64,000 nt of DNA from Aquatica leii (lineage: Eukaryota; Arthropoda; Insecta; Coleoptera; Lampyridae): assembly GCA_035610365.1 (NCBI GenBank), contig CM069432.1:930001-994000 (forward strand), in the 5' to 3' direction. The position numbers and the translations under genes were made by a program. Shown here piece by piece: positions 1 through 11,829 of this stretch. A model generated the notes under the pieces. It worked only from the letters and a program-made list of their open reading frames with translations, had not been told where the DNA came from and did no database searches. Positions within the stretch are counted from its first letter, which is position 1; the number at the start of each line of letters is the position of its first letter.

Positions 1-1130
1 TTTAGGCCCGGTTGTTTTTCCATCCAAATGTTGTAATAGATGACGTAACGGCAATTAATTTGTGTGCAACAGACATATAACCCATTGTAAGGAATGACCC
101 ACAGAAATTCCAAGTTGTTTTAGGATACTATTTTTAGAACCCGTATTAACCACTGTTCCTTTACAACCAATAACTTTCATCTTTGAAATATTAACATTTC
201 CTCTAAAAAAGTTAAGATAGAGTTCATTTCAAGACTAAACAATACACTAGCTAACCAAAAAACGTTTGCACTTTTCATACGGCGTTTGAAGTGTCCACAT
301 TTATTCCACAAGTTGTTACAAACTCTTTATTATCTTTGTGTTTTATATTTTTTATATTATATTCATCGTCTTGTATGCAATCACTTTTTAGTTCAATTAA
401 ACGTAAACTATTACAGTTAATGTACATCGTATACCGATGATGTTTTTAGTTAGAATTTATTTTGCATGATCGTCAAATTCCGTATTTATCCGACGCGCAT
501 CTCACGGTTCTTTAGTCGTGAAATGATCTCTACTTGTTTTAATAGAATCGGAGCTGCCTGATGTTGGAGTTACATGCACAAGATAAGTGGATCCTGGTTC
601 TGAAGTTATAACAACATGTTCTTCGGTTATGGTTTTTCTAGCTACTCTTTTAGATTTTTTAATCAAAGTTAAGATTGTATCTTTTTGACCATCGAAGTAA
701 ATTCCATATTCCGATGAAGAGTAGCCTTCTTCAACTTTCCTTTTCAGATTTCTACGTGTTTTTATTCTTGCCCTTCGGATTTTGTTTCGATCTACTATTT
801 TCGAACAATTGGCCGCATTTATAAGAATTGCTGCTGTTCTATTAGAAACACCAGTTCTGTCGCAAGCCTGTGCTACATTTGGAAGCTCAGTTCTCATTTG
901 GGAAGTTGAAGCAAAATCTCGATTAATAGTCTTTTCATCCGTTGCATGTTCCGTATCTTCATCGCATTCATTAGATGATATTGAAGTGTCTACATCTACA
1001 AGCTGTATTGTAGAAGAAGAACGTTTATTGTCTATTTTGTCCTGACTAACTTGCAAGTGGAACTTTTGTCTTCTTTCTGTGTCTTCCTCTTTACGTTTTA
1101 ACCTCTTATGAAGAATTTGGGTGCTTTAAT
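1..1130 (-). pseudogene. Relic of an uncharacterised transposase-like protein (GCDGT-type family), cut by the window edge
   Basis: Two blocks read right to left. The first, about 1130 to 481, has a basic stretch (KRLKRKEEDTERRQ), a Ser/Asp-rich spacer, LPNVAQACDRTGVSNR, a second basic patch (IRRARIKTRRNLKRK), GIYFDGQKDT, and EEHVVITSEPGSTY followed by VHVTP. The second, about 215 to 1, has KVIGCKGTVVNTG, LQWVICLLHTN and HLDGKTTGPK. I recognise this order from repeated uncharacterised proteins in aphid, bug and beetle genomes, where the second block usually reads VIGCDGTxVNTG. Here the Asp is Lys, so a possibly catalytic acid is lost. The blocks are separated by about 260 bases of AT-rich sequence without coding signal. 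The copy continues beyond base 1. A transposase role is inference; identity with the recalled family is fairly likely. Confidence 0.6.
216..480. other. AT-rich non-coding insert inside the relic
   Basis: No continuation of the flanking protein is readable here. It may be a later insertion or a badly decayed stretch of the same gene. No terminal repeats were seen. Confidence 0.35.
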
Positions 1131-1214
1131 ATCAATACCTCTAAAGAGCATTTTTTGTGATGTTCTTTGATCTGTTAAAAAAGCTCTTTCCGCTACAGGA
1201 ACTTTAATTTTGCA

Positions 1215-2557
1215 TTTACAGATCAAGAAGTCTTTACATTTACATAACGAAATATCGAAGAGTGTTTTCTGTGCTGATTTTCTAAATGAAACTCCTTAAA
1301 AACGGTTGTCAATTTATCTGGTTTCGTTTTTATTTCAAAACAGGAATCGGTGCTATCTAAGGGTTTGAATTTTGCTGTTGCTCCCAAACGTATTCCTAAA
1401 GAAAATATTTTATGTGCTGTCGAGTCTTCTATAAGACATCTTCCTCGCCACGTTTCAGATCCCATTCGTATTCACACTCGCAAAATCCTTGAATCATCTA
1501 AATTAATCTAACTCGTAATCCCACTCCGAGGATTGAACGTGAGCTCAGCCTAATCATCAAATCTTCCAATTTGGCTCCTGAAACTAAATGTTGATTTACC
1601 CCTTCAGATTCTAAACCACCGCGTCTATACGGACTTCCTAAAGTTCACAAACAAGGTATTCCTTTTCGACCTATCGTCAATACTATCCAATCTCCTACCT
1701 ACAAGCTAGCCAAGTCCAACATTCTTTTTGAATTTACAGGTAAAACCTCTTCTCTATTTCACCATTTTATTTAACGTTTAGAAACTATAAAACTTGAAAA
1801 CCCCGAAATCTTCTTGTGAGCTTTGATGTAACTTCACCTTTTACTAAAGTACCTTTTAAGGATTCGCTTAATATCACCCAACAGATTCTGTCTCAACGTG
1901 GCAAGGACTTGAGTATGGTAACTCTTATTGATAAGTGTTTATCCTTCACTTACTTCCAATTTTAAGTTTTACGAACAGGTTTCTGGTACTGCTATGGGTT
2001 CTCCTTTATCACCTGTTGTAGCTAACAGTTTTATGGAATCCTTTGGAACGGTTGCTTTGGAATCATTAATATTAAAACCCAAAATTTGGTTTAGGTGTGT
2101 TGACACGTTTATTGTCTCATGCTCATCTCGAATTGTTTAAGTTTTTTGATCATCTTAACAATCACTACTTAGATATCAAATTCACTATGGAAATCGAAAG
2201 TAAGCACGACGGACGTCTGAGCCATTGCGTTACCTACCCATACGGACAGATACTTTCATACTTTGTCTCATCATCATAATCCTGCACAGAAACGTTCTGT
2301 TATTGAATCTTTAGTTCATCGTGCCTTTTGTATTTGCCAACCTGAGAATCTAGACTCGGAACTCCGTCATCTTATTAGAACTTTAGTGAACAATGGTTAT
2401 ATGAAGCCAGATGTTGATACAGTTATTAATCGTCGTCTACATTCTCGTACTCGATTACCTAAAGACATTTCTACCTCCGAATTCAATCCGAAATTAGCTT
2501 TTTTACCCTACATTCACAAGGTTACAGATCAAACAGAAAAACTTCGTCGTAAGAATG
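1215..2557 (+). pseudogene. Penelope-like element reverse transcriptase, decayed and 3'-truncated
   Basis: Successive frames carry the Penelope RT in the right order: VLSKGLNFAVAPKRIPKEN then CAVESSIR (about 1341-1440), PRLYGLPKVHKQGIPFRPIV and SPTYKLA (about 1617-1710), SFDVTSPFTKVP (about 1815), YEQVSGTAMGSPLSPVVAN (about 1970-2030), KPKIWFRCVDTF as the degenerate catalytic motif (normally RYVDDTF) at about 2080, IKFTMEIESKHDG (about 2175), then SHHHNPAQKRSVIESLVHRAF (2265 on) and AFLPYIHKVTD (about 2500). Several frameshifts and stops separate the blocks, and the second catalytic Asp is already changed. The GIY-YIG endonuclease that should follow is missing because an oppositely oriented RTE element abuts at about 2560. 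Penelope elements are telomere-competent retroelements; this copy is dead. Confidence 0.85.
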
Positions 2558-2658
2558 ATATTAATCTCATATTTCCATTTCATTATTTTTTTTATTACCG
2601 CGTCATTGGGTTTTCTTTGTATGTGTCCGTATCATTTCATCCTTTTAGCTTTAATTTC

Positions 2659-3411
2659 TTAATGATGTCTTTTTCTGCTTTTCTTTGCTGTTTTTTTCTT
2701 GTAGTTTTCATATATTTTGTCTTTTTTTTTGTGTATTTCCAGTCCTCTTCTTTCTGCTGCTTTATCTGTTTTGTCTATAATCTTTTCTAAGCTTCTTTTA
2801 TCTCTGGCTATTACTGTTAGATCATCAGCATACGCTATTATTTGTACCATTTTGTGTGTAATCAAACCTTGTATTTCACATTCATTTGTTATTCCTTCTA
2901 TAGTTATAGTAAATAATTTTGCAGATAGTCCGTCCCCCTGCCCCACTCCGCGACTTATTTTTACTTTGTTTGTAATTCCTTCATACGTTTGTACAACACT
3001 TCTAGAATTTTCCATTGTAATTTTTATTAAGTTTTTTATCTTTTTGGGGATGCTCTGGTTTTTTGCACCTGTAATTAGCGTCTTTCTTTGTATGCTGTCA
3101 AAGGCTTGTTTGAAGTCTATGAATACTATACGTATTTCATTACCCTTTTCGTATGTTTTATCCATTATTTGATTGTGTGTATGAATAGCGTCAACTGTTA
3201 ATTTTCCTGGTCTAAATCCATTTTGGTATTCACCAGTGATTTTCTCTGTGTACTCTTTTAACCGTTTTTGTATAATTGTCGTTAGTGTTTTATACGTTGT
3301 GTTCAGTGGCGTTATTTTTCTGTAATTGTCACAAATCGTTGTTTCCTTTTTTTGGATATTGGTGCAATAATTCCTATTTTCCATTCTTCCGATAGAGTTT
3401 TTTTTTCTCAT
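2659..3411 (-). pseudogene. RTE-1 reverse transcriptase domain
   Basis: Uninterrupted 250-residue stretch with the RT motifs in order: YRKITPLNTTYKTL (about residues 30-43), GEYQNGFRPGK (60-70), FIDFKQAFDS (98-107), GVGQGDGLSA (155-164) and IAYADDLTVIA (191-201). It is closest in style to the RTE clade, whose polymerase copies its own RNA at a nick. The thumb and C-terminal part are mostly gone: after RGLEIHKKKDKIYEN the frame collapses, and only KRMK and YGHIQRK traces remain near 2600. Upstream, about 3545-3490, KKLKNHKATGIDNIC marks the start of the palm in another frame. Confidence 0.85.
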
Positions 3412-3868
3412 ACTTTGCTTATTGTTTCATATAGTCTTTCTCTCAATTTTCTTTCTCTATATTTCAACATTTAGTTACATATGTTATCTATACCTGTCGC
3501 TTTATGATTTTTTAGCTTTTTAATTATTTCGTACATTTCTTCTTTTTGTGGTTTTCTTGTCTCCAAATTTTCTTTTTCTGTTTTTTCTAATAAATGTTTT
3601 TTCAATAACTGTTTATCTATATTTACGGTTATGTTCTTTCTTCTTTTCTGTTTTTTAATTTTTGGTATAGTTTGGTATTGCTCTTGTTGTCTGTTCCTAT
3701 ATCTTCCATTACTTCATCTATATATTTACGTTTGCTTTCGGCCATTAGCTTGACTCCTTGTTTTCTTATTTTCTTGTATCTTGTAATGTTTTTCTAATCA
3801 TCTTTTTCTATTTTTAACTCTTCCTGTTCCCATTTCACGTTCTGCTGCTTTAACGATAATTGTTTTAA

Positions 3869-4735
3869 TTACGTTCCATTTTTTTTTTCTTTTTTGCTTT
3901 CCTCTTGCAATGATTTGTTTATCTCGGTCTTATACTTCTTCGTTCCTTCTTCTTTTTCTAAAATTTTTATGTCCCACTTCTTCTTTATCTGCTGCTGATG
4001 TTTTTCTTTAACCATTATTGATTTTGTTTTTGCTATTACTAGCTTATGATCAGTTTCCACACTTGTTCCTCTGTATGATTTTACGTCGTTTATCATCCTC
4101 TCTCTCTTCTTTTTAATTAGAATATCATTTATTTGTTTTTTTTCCTTATTTTTGCAAAGTATATTCCATGTGATTTTCTGTACTTTTTTATGTTTAAATT
4201 TGTTGCTTACAATATAGATGCCGGTTTGTGTTGCCAGATGACACAGATTTATTCCATTGTCTAATGTAGTTCCAGGAATAGTTTCCTTTCCTGCCACATC
4301 TTTTATAAAATCTTCTCTCCCTATTTTTGGGTCGAAATCTTCTACTACCAATAATGTGTCGTGTTTGGGTATCTTTTCGCATGTTTTTCCAGTTTGTCGT
4401 AGAAAGCATCTTTTTCTTCCGTTGCTGCTCTTTCTGTTGGTGCGTAAACGTTTACTATGGATATGTTTGCAATTGTGTTATTGATTCCAATGTATGATAT
4501 ACTTTCATCTATTCTTCTAAATTATAATAAGTCTTTTCTAATCGTTTTATCTAACATTTCCACCATATAATATTGTGTAACTTGCTTTATCTATTATTCC
4601 TTCGCCTACCTATCTTATTTCTTGTAGTGTCATTATGTTAATTTTGAACCACTCCATTTTCCCCCAATCTTTTCCATTTTATCTGTTGCTAATAATGTTC
4701 TAATGTTCCATGTTCCTACTCTTATCATCTATTGT
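3869..4735 (-). pseudogene. RTE-1 apurinic/apyrimidinic-type endonuclease domain
   Basis: Exonuclease-endonuclease-phosphatase fold of the RTE type. TWNIRTLLATDKMEKI is at about 4730-4675, a degraded GDFNAKIG equivalent (EDFDPKIGREDFIKDVAGKE) at about 4350-4290, and the C-terminal TDHKLVIAK with its catalytic His near 4050. The block 3869..4351 is open for 160 residues, while the upstream half is broken by frameshifts. It lies directly upstream of the RT of the same element, as expected for RTE. The protein would nick target DNA to prime reverse transcription; the copy is inactive. Confidence 0.8.
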
Positions 4736-5399
4736 TCTCTCTTCTTTTTATTCCTTTCTTTTCTACTTGCATTGTTTATCATTTCCTTGCTTCTATCGGT
4801 TTACTTGTTTTCTTGTTTATTTTTATAATTGGTTATTTGTGTTTCGTGTGAATCATGTCCTTTTTTATTGTTACGTCCATCGTCGTTCTCCGAAACCTTA
4901 TCTGTTTCGAGTGATTTTATCGGGAGTTGCGAATTATTCTTTTTACATTTTCTTCGAGCGTATTACCATCTGGGGATCTTTCATCCACCGTCCTTTTTTG
5001 TCTGGGATTTTCATTTGTGAATCCGCTTCAGTTTCATTATTTCTTTCATGACTTCCTTAGAATAGTCCTCATCAATCCATATATTAGTGCCTTTTAGCGC
5101 TTTTGTATTTTTTAAAATTTCCGTTTTTGTTCACGCTTTTATCAGTTTAACCATTACTGGCCTTGTTTTTCTTTCTGACCACTCTTTCTAAAATACTTAT
5201 TCTCCTTTTCTTAAGCCTCAATCTTTTTTACAAGTTTAACATTTTCCTCTTTAACATGCTTTAGTTCTCTCATGACGGCGTCCATTTTTGCATTTAATTT
5301 ATTCATATTCCCTGTTATCTGTTCAAACATTATTTTTATGTTTGTATTGATATAATTTGCTAAACTCAGTAATCAATCATATACAACTCATCAGTCTAT

Positions 5400-5870
5400 T
5401 GGTTACTAATGTAGCTAACACAGCAAAGTGTAGCTCCTGGCAACATTTCGTAGAGAAAAATTTGACGACGAGTTTGTGAGGGTTAGTTTACAGGTTGTTC
5501 TCCCGGAAGTTCCTGTGAATCCAACCGTGCTCTAATGTTAAAGACGGCGACAAATACACTATCTTAGAACAAGACACAACTAAAGTAATAGTATCCACAT
5601 TATTTCCAGACGACGATGCATCGACGTACAGCCTCTATCATGCCCAAATAAGATCCTGATGTTGTTTGCAAAGTAATTCCCGAGAGAACTGTTTGGTCAC
5701 CAGCAAAGGTTTAGCCGCGGTAGTTAGCAAAACTCCTAAGAACAAACCTCCTAGACTTGACAAAGTTCACTCTCTCATCTCTCATTTACGATCGTTGACC
5801 TATTCAACACTTGCATAAAATGTGGTTATTTTCCTACCAGCTGGAAAGCATTCGGGCTCTTTTACTTTCT
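5400..5870 (+). pseudogene. R1-clade LINE fragment (linker and start of RT)
   Basis: Pieces in shifting frames: SSWQHFVEKNL (about 5437), VKDGDKYTILEQDTTKVIV and TLFPDDDAS (about 5539-5620), LAAVVSKTPKNKPPRLDKVH (about 5711-5770) and FNTCIKCGYFPTSWKA (about 5800-5850). These correspond to the R1-type region between endonuclease and RT and to the first RT block (KAPGxDxI...W). The same stretch exists at 13.08-13.44 kb, so both are copies of one family. Truncated on both sides. Confidence 0.7.
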
Positions 5871-7960
5871 TTCCGTTTATCAAAGTCATTTTCCCTAGTT
5901 TTATGTCTTAGAAGCGAGGATAAGCCATAAGGTACGTGCTTCGCTGAACCACGTGCTCTCTAAGTATACGTTTTCGTTATCTAGCCCATCCGACTGAGCC
6001 TGATTAAACTTCTCTTCTATTTTGACACATTTTCCTGAACTAAACTTTTCTTTCTTCTCTTTTCCTCCCAATACTGTCGTTCTCTGCACCAGTTCAAACG
6101 ATATCGTCGTAAAAAAAATTTTTCGCTATAACTACAACTTCTAAAAAAAAATTTGTTTTTTTTATTTTAATACGAACAAAAAGTGCTGTTGCGTGCTTGT
6201 CAATCAATTCAACTAAAGAACCGCCCAACAAGTTTCGTTGAAATTTCGTTTTTGACTTGATACATAGATTGTTACATCTAAAAATTGAATTTATAATATA
6301 TTTGCAATTATTCTTGTTTTTAAGTTGATTGTTACATATAACCAAACAATAATAATTAAATAAAAATTAATAAATTTATTTTAAGAATAATATTGATACT
6401 TTTACTTTAGGCGTAATTTTTTTCGGTCACGTCCGATTCGTAAAGTAGATAATATGGTCTGTATGTTTTAGTTGGAAAAATTAAATTTGCTGTAAAGTGT
6501 TATTAAGCTTTTCACAGCCAACTAGACCAACACAAACATAGTTTTTTAAAATGTATTTTAAAAATAATAATTCTAGATAGCATAGCACAACTGAAAAGTA
6601 GTAATCAACTGTTTCTTAAAACAATAGAAACAGTGCACTTTTTTCTCATATTTTACATAAACCTAAACGCTAATTTTGACTAAGTGAATAATAACAAATA
6701 TTATTGTATTATTGGGTCAACAAAAAAAAACTTTGTAGTACGAGTTCTACCGATATTCATGCTTACAGATTTTTTCAGTAAACGTGAAACAGCAAGTGTT
6801 GGATAAGTAAAGAATGCAGGCAAGAGTTATCGATAGAATTATTTTTAAAAAGTAAGTATATTTCTAGCAGGTGTATTTAAAAATATCTGGGGTGGACGTT
6901 GAACCAACAATCCTATAAGTTAAAACCGGACAGGTGTGTTGCTACTATCAAACAAACAACTAATTTCCCATTGAAAATCTTTCTAGCGTACAATGTACGG
7001 CCTAAAATAACTTTGAGGGAGCGAGCAATAACGTAAAGTTTGTAGTAGAACAAAGTAAAATTACTTAATGATTTGTTGGAGAAAGTTTAGTTTAAATCTT
7101 TTGAGCGACTGTGTAGGGTAACAGTGGAGTAATTTGGTTTATATTGATGGCACTAGATTAATATTAATGATTACTAAAATGAAATTCCAGCCTAAAGTAC
7201 AGTTTGCAACATGGCGCTATGGTTTAAGCGTTTTTAATTGTTGTTTTATTAGTTTTGGAGAGTTGGAAGCCGCCTACGAAAATCCACCCTTTGGGTTATT
7301 ATTTGTTCTTGTGGTGGATCAATTTCGTTTTACACTTAAACATATTATCATTCATGTTATTAAACGCTTTTTCTACACTTTATGAGGGTACATTATTAAA
7401 TTTTTAAGGAAAATCTCATTACCCAAACACAAGATTATGTAGAATAACGTAAACGATTTTCAAGGAAAATTAAAATTTTGATTATTTAGGGTGTATTGTA
7501 AAATTTAATAGTTTTGTTGGTTTTAAGATTACTATTACATACGTCATTTTAGATGTGGCATTGAAATCTCTACTAGAGCATATTACAATACTTGCATACA
7601 AAACACTCTCGTTAATTTCAATGTAATTAAGAGAAGACATCACAAGTAAATTGGCTTCGAATACAATTATACCAAAGTAGATATTGTAAGTTCTATTCCT
7701 AACTTATTATAGTAATTCCAAAGTAATTACCTAAAGCGTGACAAGAGAATACTTGACATATTTTTCAACAAGAAGTTAATAAATTACTTACGCATTTTTT
7801 TCACAGTTTCATATTTGTAACAAAAACAAGAAAATTTAAAGGAAAACAATAAATGTGTTACAATTAAAAACTAAAGTAAAAAATCGAAAATCAATGTAGA
7901 ATAAAATACAACTTATGAGAAATTTTGTGATCACACGCAGGAAAAAAAAGTTTTAGTACT
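5871..7960. other. AT-rich stretch with no supported gene
   Basis: Only short frames without family resemblance, including one of 83 codons at 7134-7385 that has no recognisable motif. No long repeats, RNA genes or terminal repeats were seen. Confidence 0.5.
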
Positions 7961-7964
7961 TTAA

Positions 7965-10087
7965 CCTCTTAAGCGCTTATGCCGTATATATCTGTCATGG
8001 CCAATCGACTTTCGTAGCGCTTATGACGTATATATCCGCATTGTAAAAAAAAATTGCGAAACACAATGTATATGACGTATTTGTCCGCCTGCGGCGAAGT
8101 ACATATTAGTTCAGTGTGGCACACGCCTTTCTAGAGTTAGCATCTAAAGATATTGTCATATTTATATGCCCCGAGCACGCATTTTTGTATAGGTTTTTTG
8201 AATAGATCAGGTAAATATTGGATTCATGATTATTTGCATGTTATTAAACGTTTTCATAATTTGATCAGTTACGGACAAAAGAAAGTGGCATGACAGTTCT
8301 GAAGAGGGCGAAGCAGAAGGTGAATTTGGAGACGTTGGCGGTTCTGTCGAGTCTGAGTCCGTATCTGATAAATCCGACATCGACAGTTGCAGTACAAGTT
8401 CAGAATCTGATTCAGATGACGTTTGCAGATATTCCATCGACAAGCAATGGTTGTCCAAGAGCTCTTTTTTCCTACACCGGAAATTCGGGTAAAAAATTGC
8501 AGAATATTACCTCAGAGAACGTACTGGAACTGGAAAGTTTTTTTTGTGATGATTTGATAAATATAATTGTTACGGAAACCAACCGTTATGCAAATCAGTC
8601 AAAGTGAAATAGTGCACAGATACCAATTCAAACGAGAGAAAAACCCTTTACGGATTAGTCATTTTACACGGTCTTTGTTCCAAGCTAGAAACAAAGATTT
8701 ATTTTTCTAAACGTGAATGGATTTCTACGCCGTTTTATTCACGCATTATGTCTGGAAAGCAGTTCCACCTAATACTAAAGTTTTTGCGCTTTGCCAATAA
8801 CGAACATTATGTCTCAAGAGGATTAAGCAGTAAACTATTCCAAATTAATCCTATTTTCAATCATTTAAGAGCAAGATTCTTGGCAAGCTATGTGCCTTAA
8901 AAAACGTGATCGTGGATGAATCTCTTAATGCTTGAAAAGGCCGACTTAACTGGAAACATTACGTACCCATAAATAAGAAAGAGATTCGGCATAAAAATAT
9001 TTGCTTGATGCGAAAGCAGATTTGGATATGTATATAACTTAATAAATTATACTGGATCCTCTACTGTTTAAGGCGACTGCAATTATTCAGATGAACCTAT
9101 ATAATCTCGGGTTGTTCTTGAGCTGATGCATCATCTCTTGCATCAGGGTTATTGTATCTTCTTAGATAATTATTACAATAGTATCAATCTTTCCAATACG
9201 TTGGCTAACCATTGCACAGATAGTATCGGAACGATAAGATTGAACAGAAAAGGCATACCTCTTGAGATAAAGAACGGAAAACTAAAGAAGAGAGAACATG
9301 TCGTGATTTTCAGAAGAAAGCTAATGGTGTTGAAGTGGAGTGATAAGAAGGACATCACTATGATCGGGTCATTTTATGACAACACCATGCAACTGGTGAG
9401 AATTTGAGGAGAAACCAAAAGTAATATTGGAATATAATAAAAATATGTGTGGAGTAGATCTAGCGAATAAGCACCTACATTTCTATTCAACCGCCAGAAG
9501 CCAAATGAAAAAATATTACATGAAAATATTTTGCCTCTTAAACCTGTCTGCATTGAAATGCTTCCTCATCTACAAACAACTAGGTGGAGCAAAAACGCGA
9601 CTAAATTTTATGATCGATCTTGGAGAAAGGCTTGTTGAGAAATATGCAATTCCACGGAATACAAAATATCGGAAATCAAGAACTCCAAGATCTTTGAGAC
9701 TGATAGAACGCCACTTCCCCGATATCATTCCTCTGACTACCAAACAGAAACCTACAAAGCGCTGCGTTGTATGTTATGAGAAAGAAAAAAGGAAAGAATT
9801 CAGATATTGGTATATCGAACGTCATGCTGGACTGTGCCCTGCACCGTGCTTCAAAAGATTACACAAAAATTTGAAATGTAGGCAAATTTTTATTTCAGAA
9901 AAATATCGGATCACGAAGCAGTATTTTTAGGATTTTATGGGCTCAGTAATAATATTACCACATAGTACCAACGTAATGACTATGACGTAGAAAATTGCAA
10001 TTGATATAGTATATACACTGGCATGCGCTCGCAAACTGCCACCATTGCGTAGGGACCTTTCTGCTCAAACGTGCACCACTTAAGAGC
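7965..10087 (+). mobile_element. piggyBac-1, non-autonomous decayed copy with both ends
   Basis: The left end follows TTAA at 7961-7964 and starts CCTCTTAAGCGC. The right end, read in reverse complement, starts TTAG then GCTCTTAAGTGG, so the ends share the core CTCTTAAG and the right-hand target copy is decayed (about 10088-10091). Inside the left end a motif like AGCGCTTATGcCGTATATATC is repeated at about 7970 and 8016, with a weaker third copy at about 8063. The transposase relic fills most of the interior. TTAA targeting is characteristic of piggyBac. Confidence 0.75.
8286..9930 (+). pseudogene. piggyBac-1 transposase, broken by stops and frameshifts
   Basis: The N-terminus is acidic and Ser-rich (DSSEEGEAEGEFGDVGGSVE, about 8300-8360), as in many piggyBac transposases. 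SGKKLQNITSENVLELE follows at about 8488. The first catalytic region VDESLNA with a stop in place of Trp, then KGRLNWKHYVPI, is at about 8911-8970. The second catalytic region, GYCIFLDNYYNSINLSNT, is at about 9147-9200. The third region is YNKNMCGVDLANKHLHFYST, from 9430. The C-terminal Cys-rich domain (KRCVVCYEKEKRKEF, then LCPAPCFKR) is at about 9757-9860. The last 167 codons are open. The enzyme excises and inserts DNA at TTAA; this copy cannot be functional. Confidence 0.85.
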
Positions 10088-10880
10088 CTAATGACTACTT
10101 CACACTTGTGTGGTTACTGGGTGTATTAACGATTAAAGAAAACATATTGAGTATCTAAACAGTATTTGGAGAATTTCGATTGTTGTTTAGTTACTCAATT
10201 TCTATCAAGACCGGTCTGAGAATTCGAGATAAAAAGTCGGTACTAATTTAACAAAATTTTAACCTATATTATAATGAATTCCGGTCGTACCGTGTCTAAA
10301 CATTGTTTAAAATTGTTTGTTTAAAATAGTAAACGTTATGTTACGTACAATGTAATGTGACATGTATGAGTGTTAAAGCAAAATATTGCAACGAATTTAA
10401 AACTTAATTTATTTAACTATTTATACGATTATTGTAAATATAACTAATTTTTACTAAACCGAAAACACAATACAAGTTAAGCAAAATAGCAAACTAGCAA
10501 TTTAAAAACAAACACTATAATTTATGTATTACTGTAACGGTATACCGTCCGTGGATAATGTAATTAGTCACTTGCACTTGTTTATTTAACCCGCACGTGC
10601 TTTTTTTTCTTCAGATTAAAAACTAGCTTAATTTTCCTTCCAAAACTTTTTATACTTATAGCTTATCTGTGACTACCGAAATGTTTCAGTTTTCTAGGAA
10701 CACATCAAAGTTTTGTTCGAAATCAAGAATGCAGAAAAGTTTATGATTTATTTAAAATTAAACATATAGCTTTCTATTTTATAATACTTTCTAAAAAAAC
10801 ATTGTTAAATTGTGTAAACTTATCATACAAGGTTAAAATGTAAGTGTTTTTAATAGACTGCTAAAAAAATATTTTTAATA
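10088..10880. other. AT-rich spacer, nothing recognised
   Basis: No coding motif, repeat or RNA gene could be supported between piggyBac-1 and the next relic. Confidence 0.5.
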
Positions 10881-10884
10881 GGGG

Positions 10885-11770
10885 CTGCTCTTCGAAAACT
10901 AAAAGAGATATTCTTCAAATATGGCTCGACAAAAAAAGTCAGAACTGCACTGTGAAACGAAGACGTGTAGTAGCTACTATCAATAGTGTTTTTGAGGATA
11001 AGGACGATATTGATAATATAAAAAACCATATTCGTCGATTTTGCAGCGAAGTAGAAAAAAGGTGGCAACAATGCAATAGAACGTATAATTTATTTCTAAT
11101 TAAGAATTCAGATTGGCTGGATAAAAATCTGCTTGTATTGACATCTGTGGTTAAAGCTGTCAAAGTTGCAGATGAAAACTCACCCTCAACCAGTAGTGAC
11201 CGACCTGCTACTTCGGCTCAAAACGACGCAAAAGTAAAAAACTTCTCAAACATTACAGATCCGGGAAACTAGCATATGCAGTTCAAATTAGTTTGCAAAG
11301 TGCTGGCCAAAAGGATGCTGCTAAATTAATTTACAAGGCAGTCCAGGCAATACCCAGTAGGCCTTCAAGAATAAGAGAGACGTGAGCAAAAGCGAAGAGA
11401 AGTAATAAAACCATATTCATCCGATGAAGCACTAAATTTATTCATAGACACTAAATTAATAAATAGTCAATACATACAAATTAGACTTGAAGTCAAAACA
11501 AGGATGGCAGTTGTCATGGAATACAAACTTCAAAAAAGCATGCTAACCTCCAGACGAATCCATTACAATTACTAAAACTCTAATGGACAACTGCAAGCTT
11601 TTTTTATATTTAACAATCAGAAAGCAAGAAGAAGTATATGCAACCAAATTTAACGACATTTCAGAAGGACTTGTTCTAATATTAAAATGGCGATGTGGCG
11701 GAAGCACTAGACACAGTGAATATAAACAATCTACAAGTAATTTAAGTGGTACTAATATGTTTTTATAAGT
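10885..11770 (+). pseudogene. Transib/RAG1-like transposase, N-terminal fragment (tentative)
   Basis: An open 106-residue block (10952-11272) is followed in another frame by KLAYAVQISLQSAGQKDAAK, then SDEALNLFIDTKLINSQYIQ (about 11420-11480), PPDESITITKTLMDN (about 11550) and ILKWRCGGSTRHSEYKQ (about 11679-11730). In a repeated insect protein family that I associate with Transib (RAG1-related) transposases, the last motif usually reads KWGCDGSSGHSxYKQ. Here the D is replaced by G, which would remove a probable catalytic acid. The rest of the protein is missing. The assignment rests on remembered motif order only; another cut-and-paste transposase family is possible. Confidence 0.45.
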
Positions 11771-11829
11771 TTTTTTGTGCTGCTTCAATTGTATTTCACT
11801 CTGGTTTCTCTTCAATCTGACACACTACG

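Larger units (their letters stand above)
2560..5345 (-). mobile_element. RTE-clade non-LTR retrotransposon (RTE-1), decayed, spanning ORF1 to RT
   Basis: Read right to left. A coiled-coil ORF1 start lies at about 5335-5215 (EQITGNMNKLNAKMDAV, then MRELKHVKEENVKLVKK), with WIDEDYSKEVMKEI at about 5065. The endonuclease begins at about 4735 (VGTWNIRTLLATDKMEKI), and the RT ends near 2560. Many stops and frameshifts occur. The ORF1 block resembles the one at 48.2 kb (YIEQDYSKTAQEK), so RTE-1 and RTE-2 are probably the same family. No poly-A or simple-repeat tail was identified at the 2560 end, where the Penelope relic begins. Confidence 0.8.

Noticed and set aside
782..1045. 87-codon plus-strand frame
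   Set aside because: It is antisense to the recognisable relic at 481-1130 and has no family motif.
2717..3172. 151-codon hydrophobic plus-strand frame
   Set aside because: Antisense shadow of the RTE-1 reverse transcriptase.
7134..7385. 83-codon plus-strand frame
   Set aside because: No similarity recognised and composition like the surrounding AT-rich DNA.
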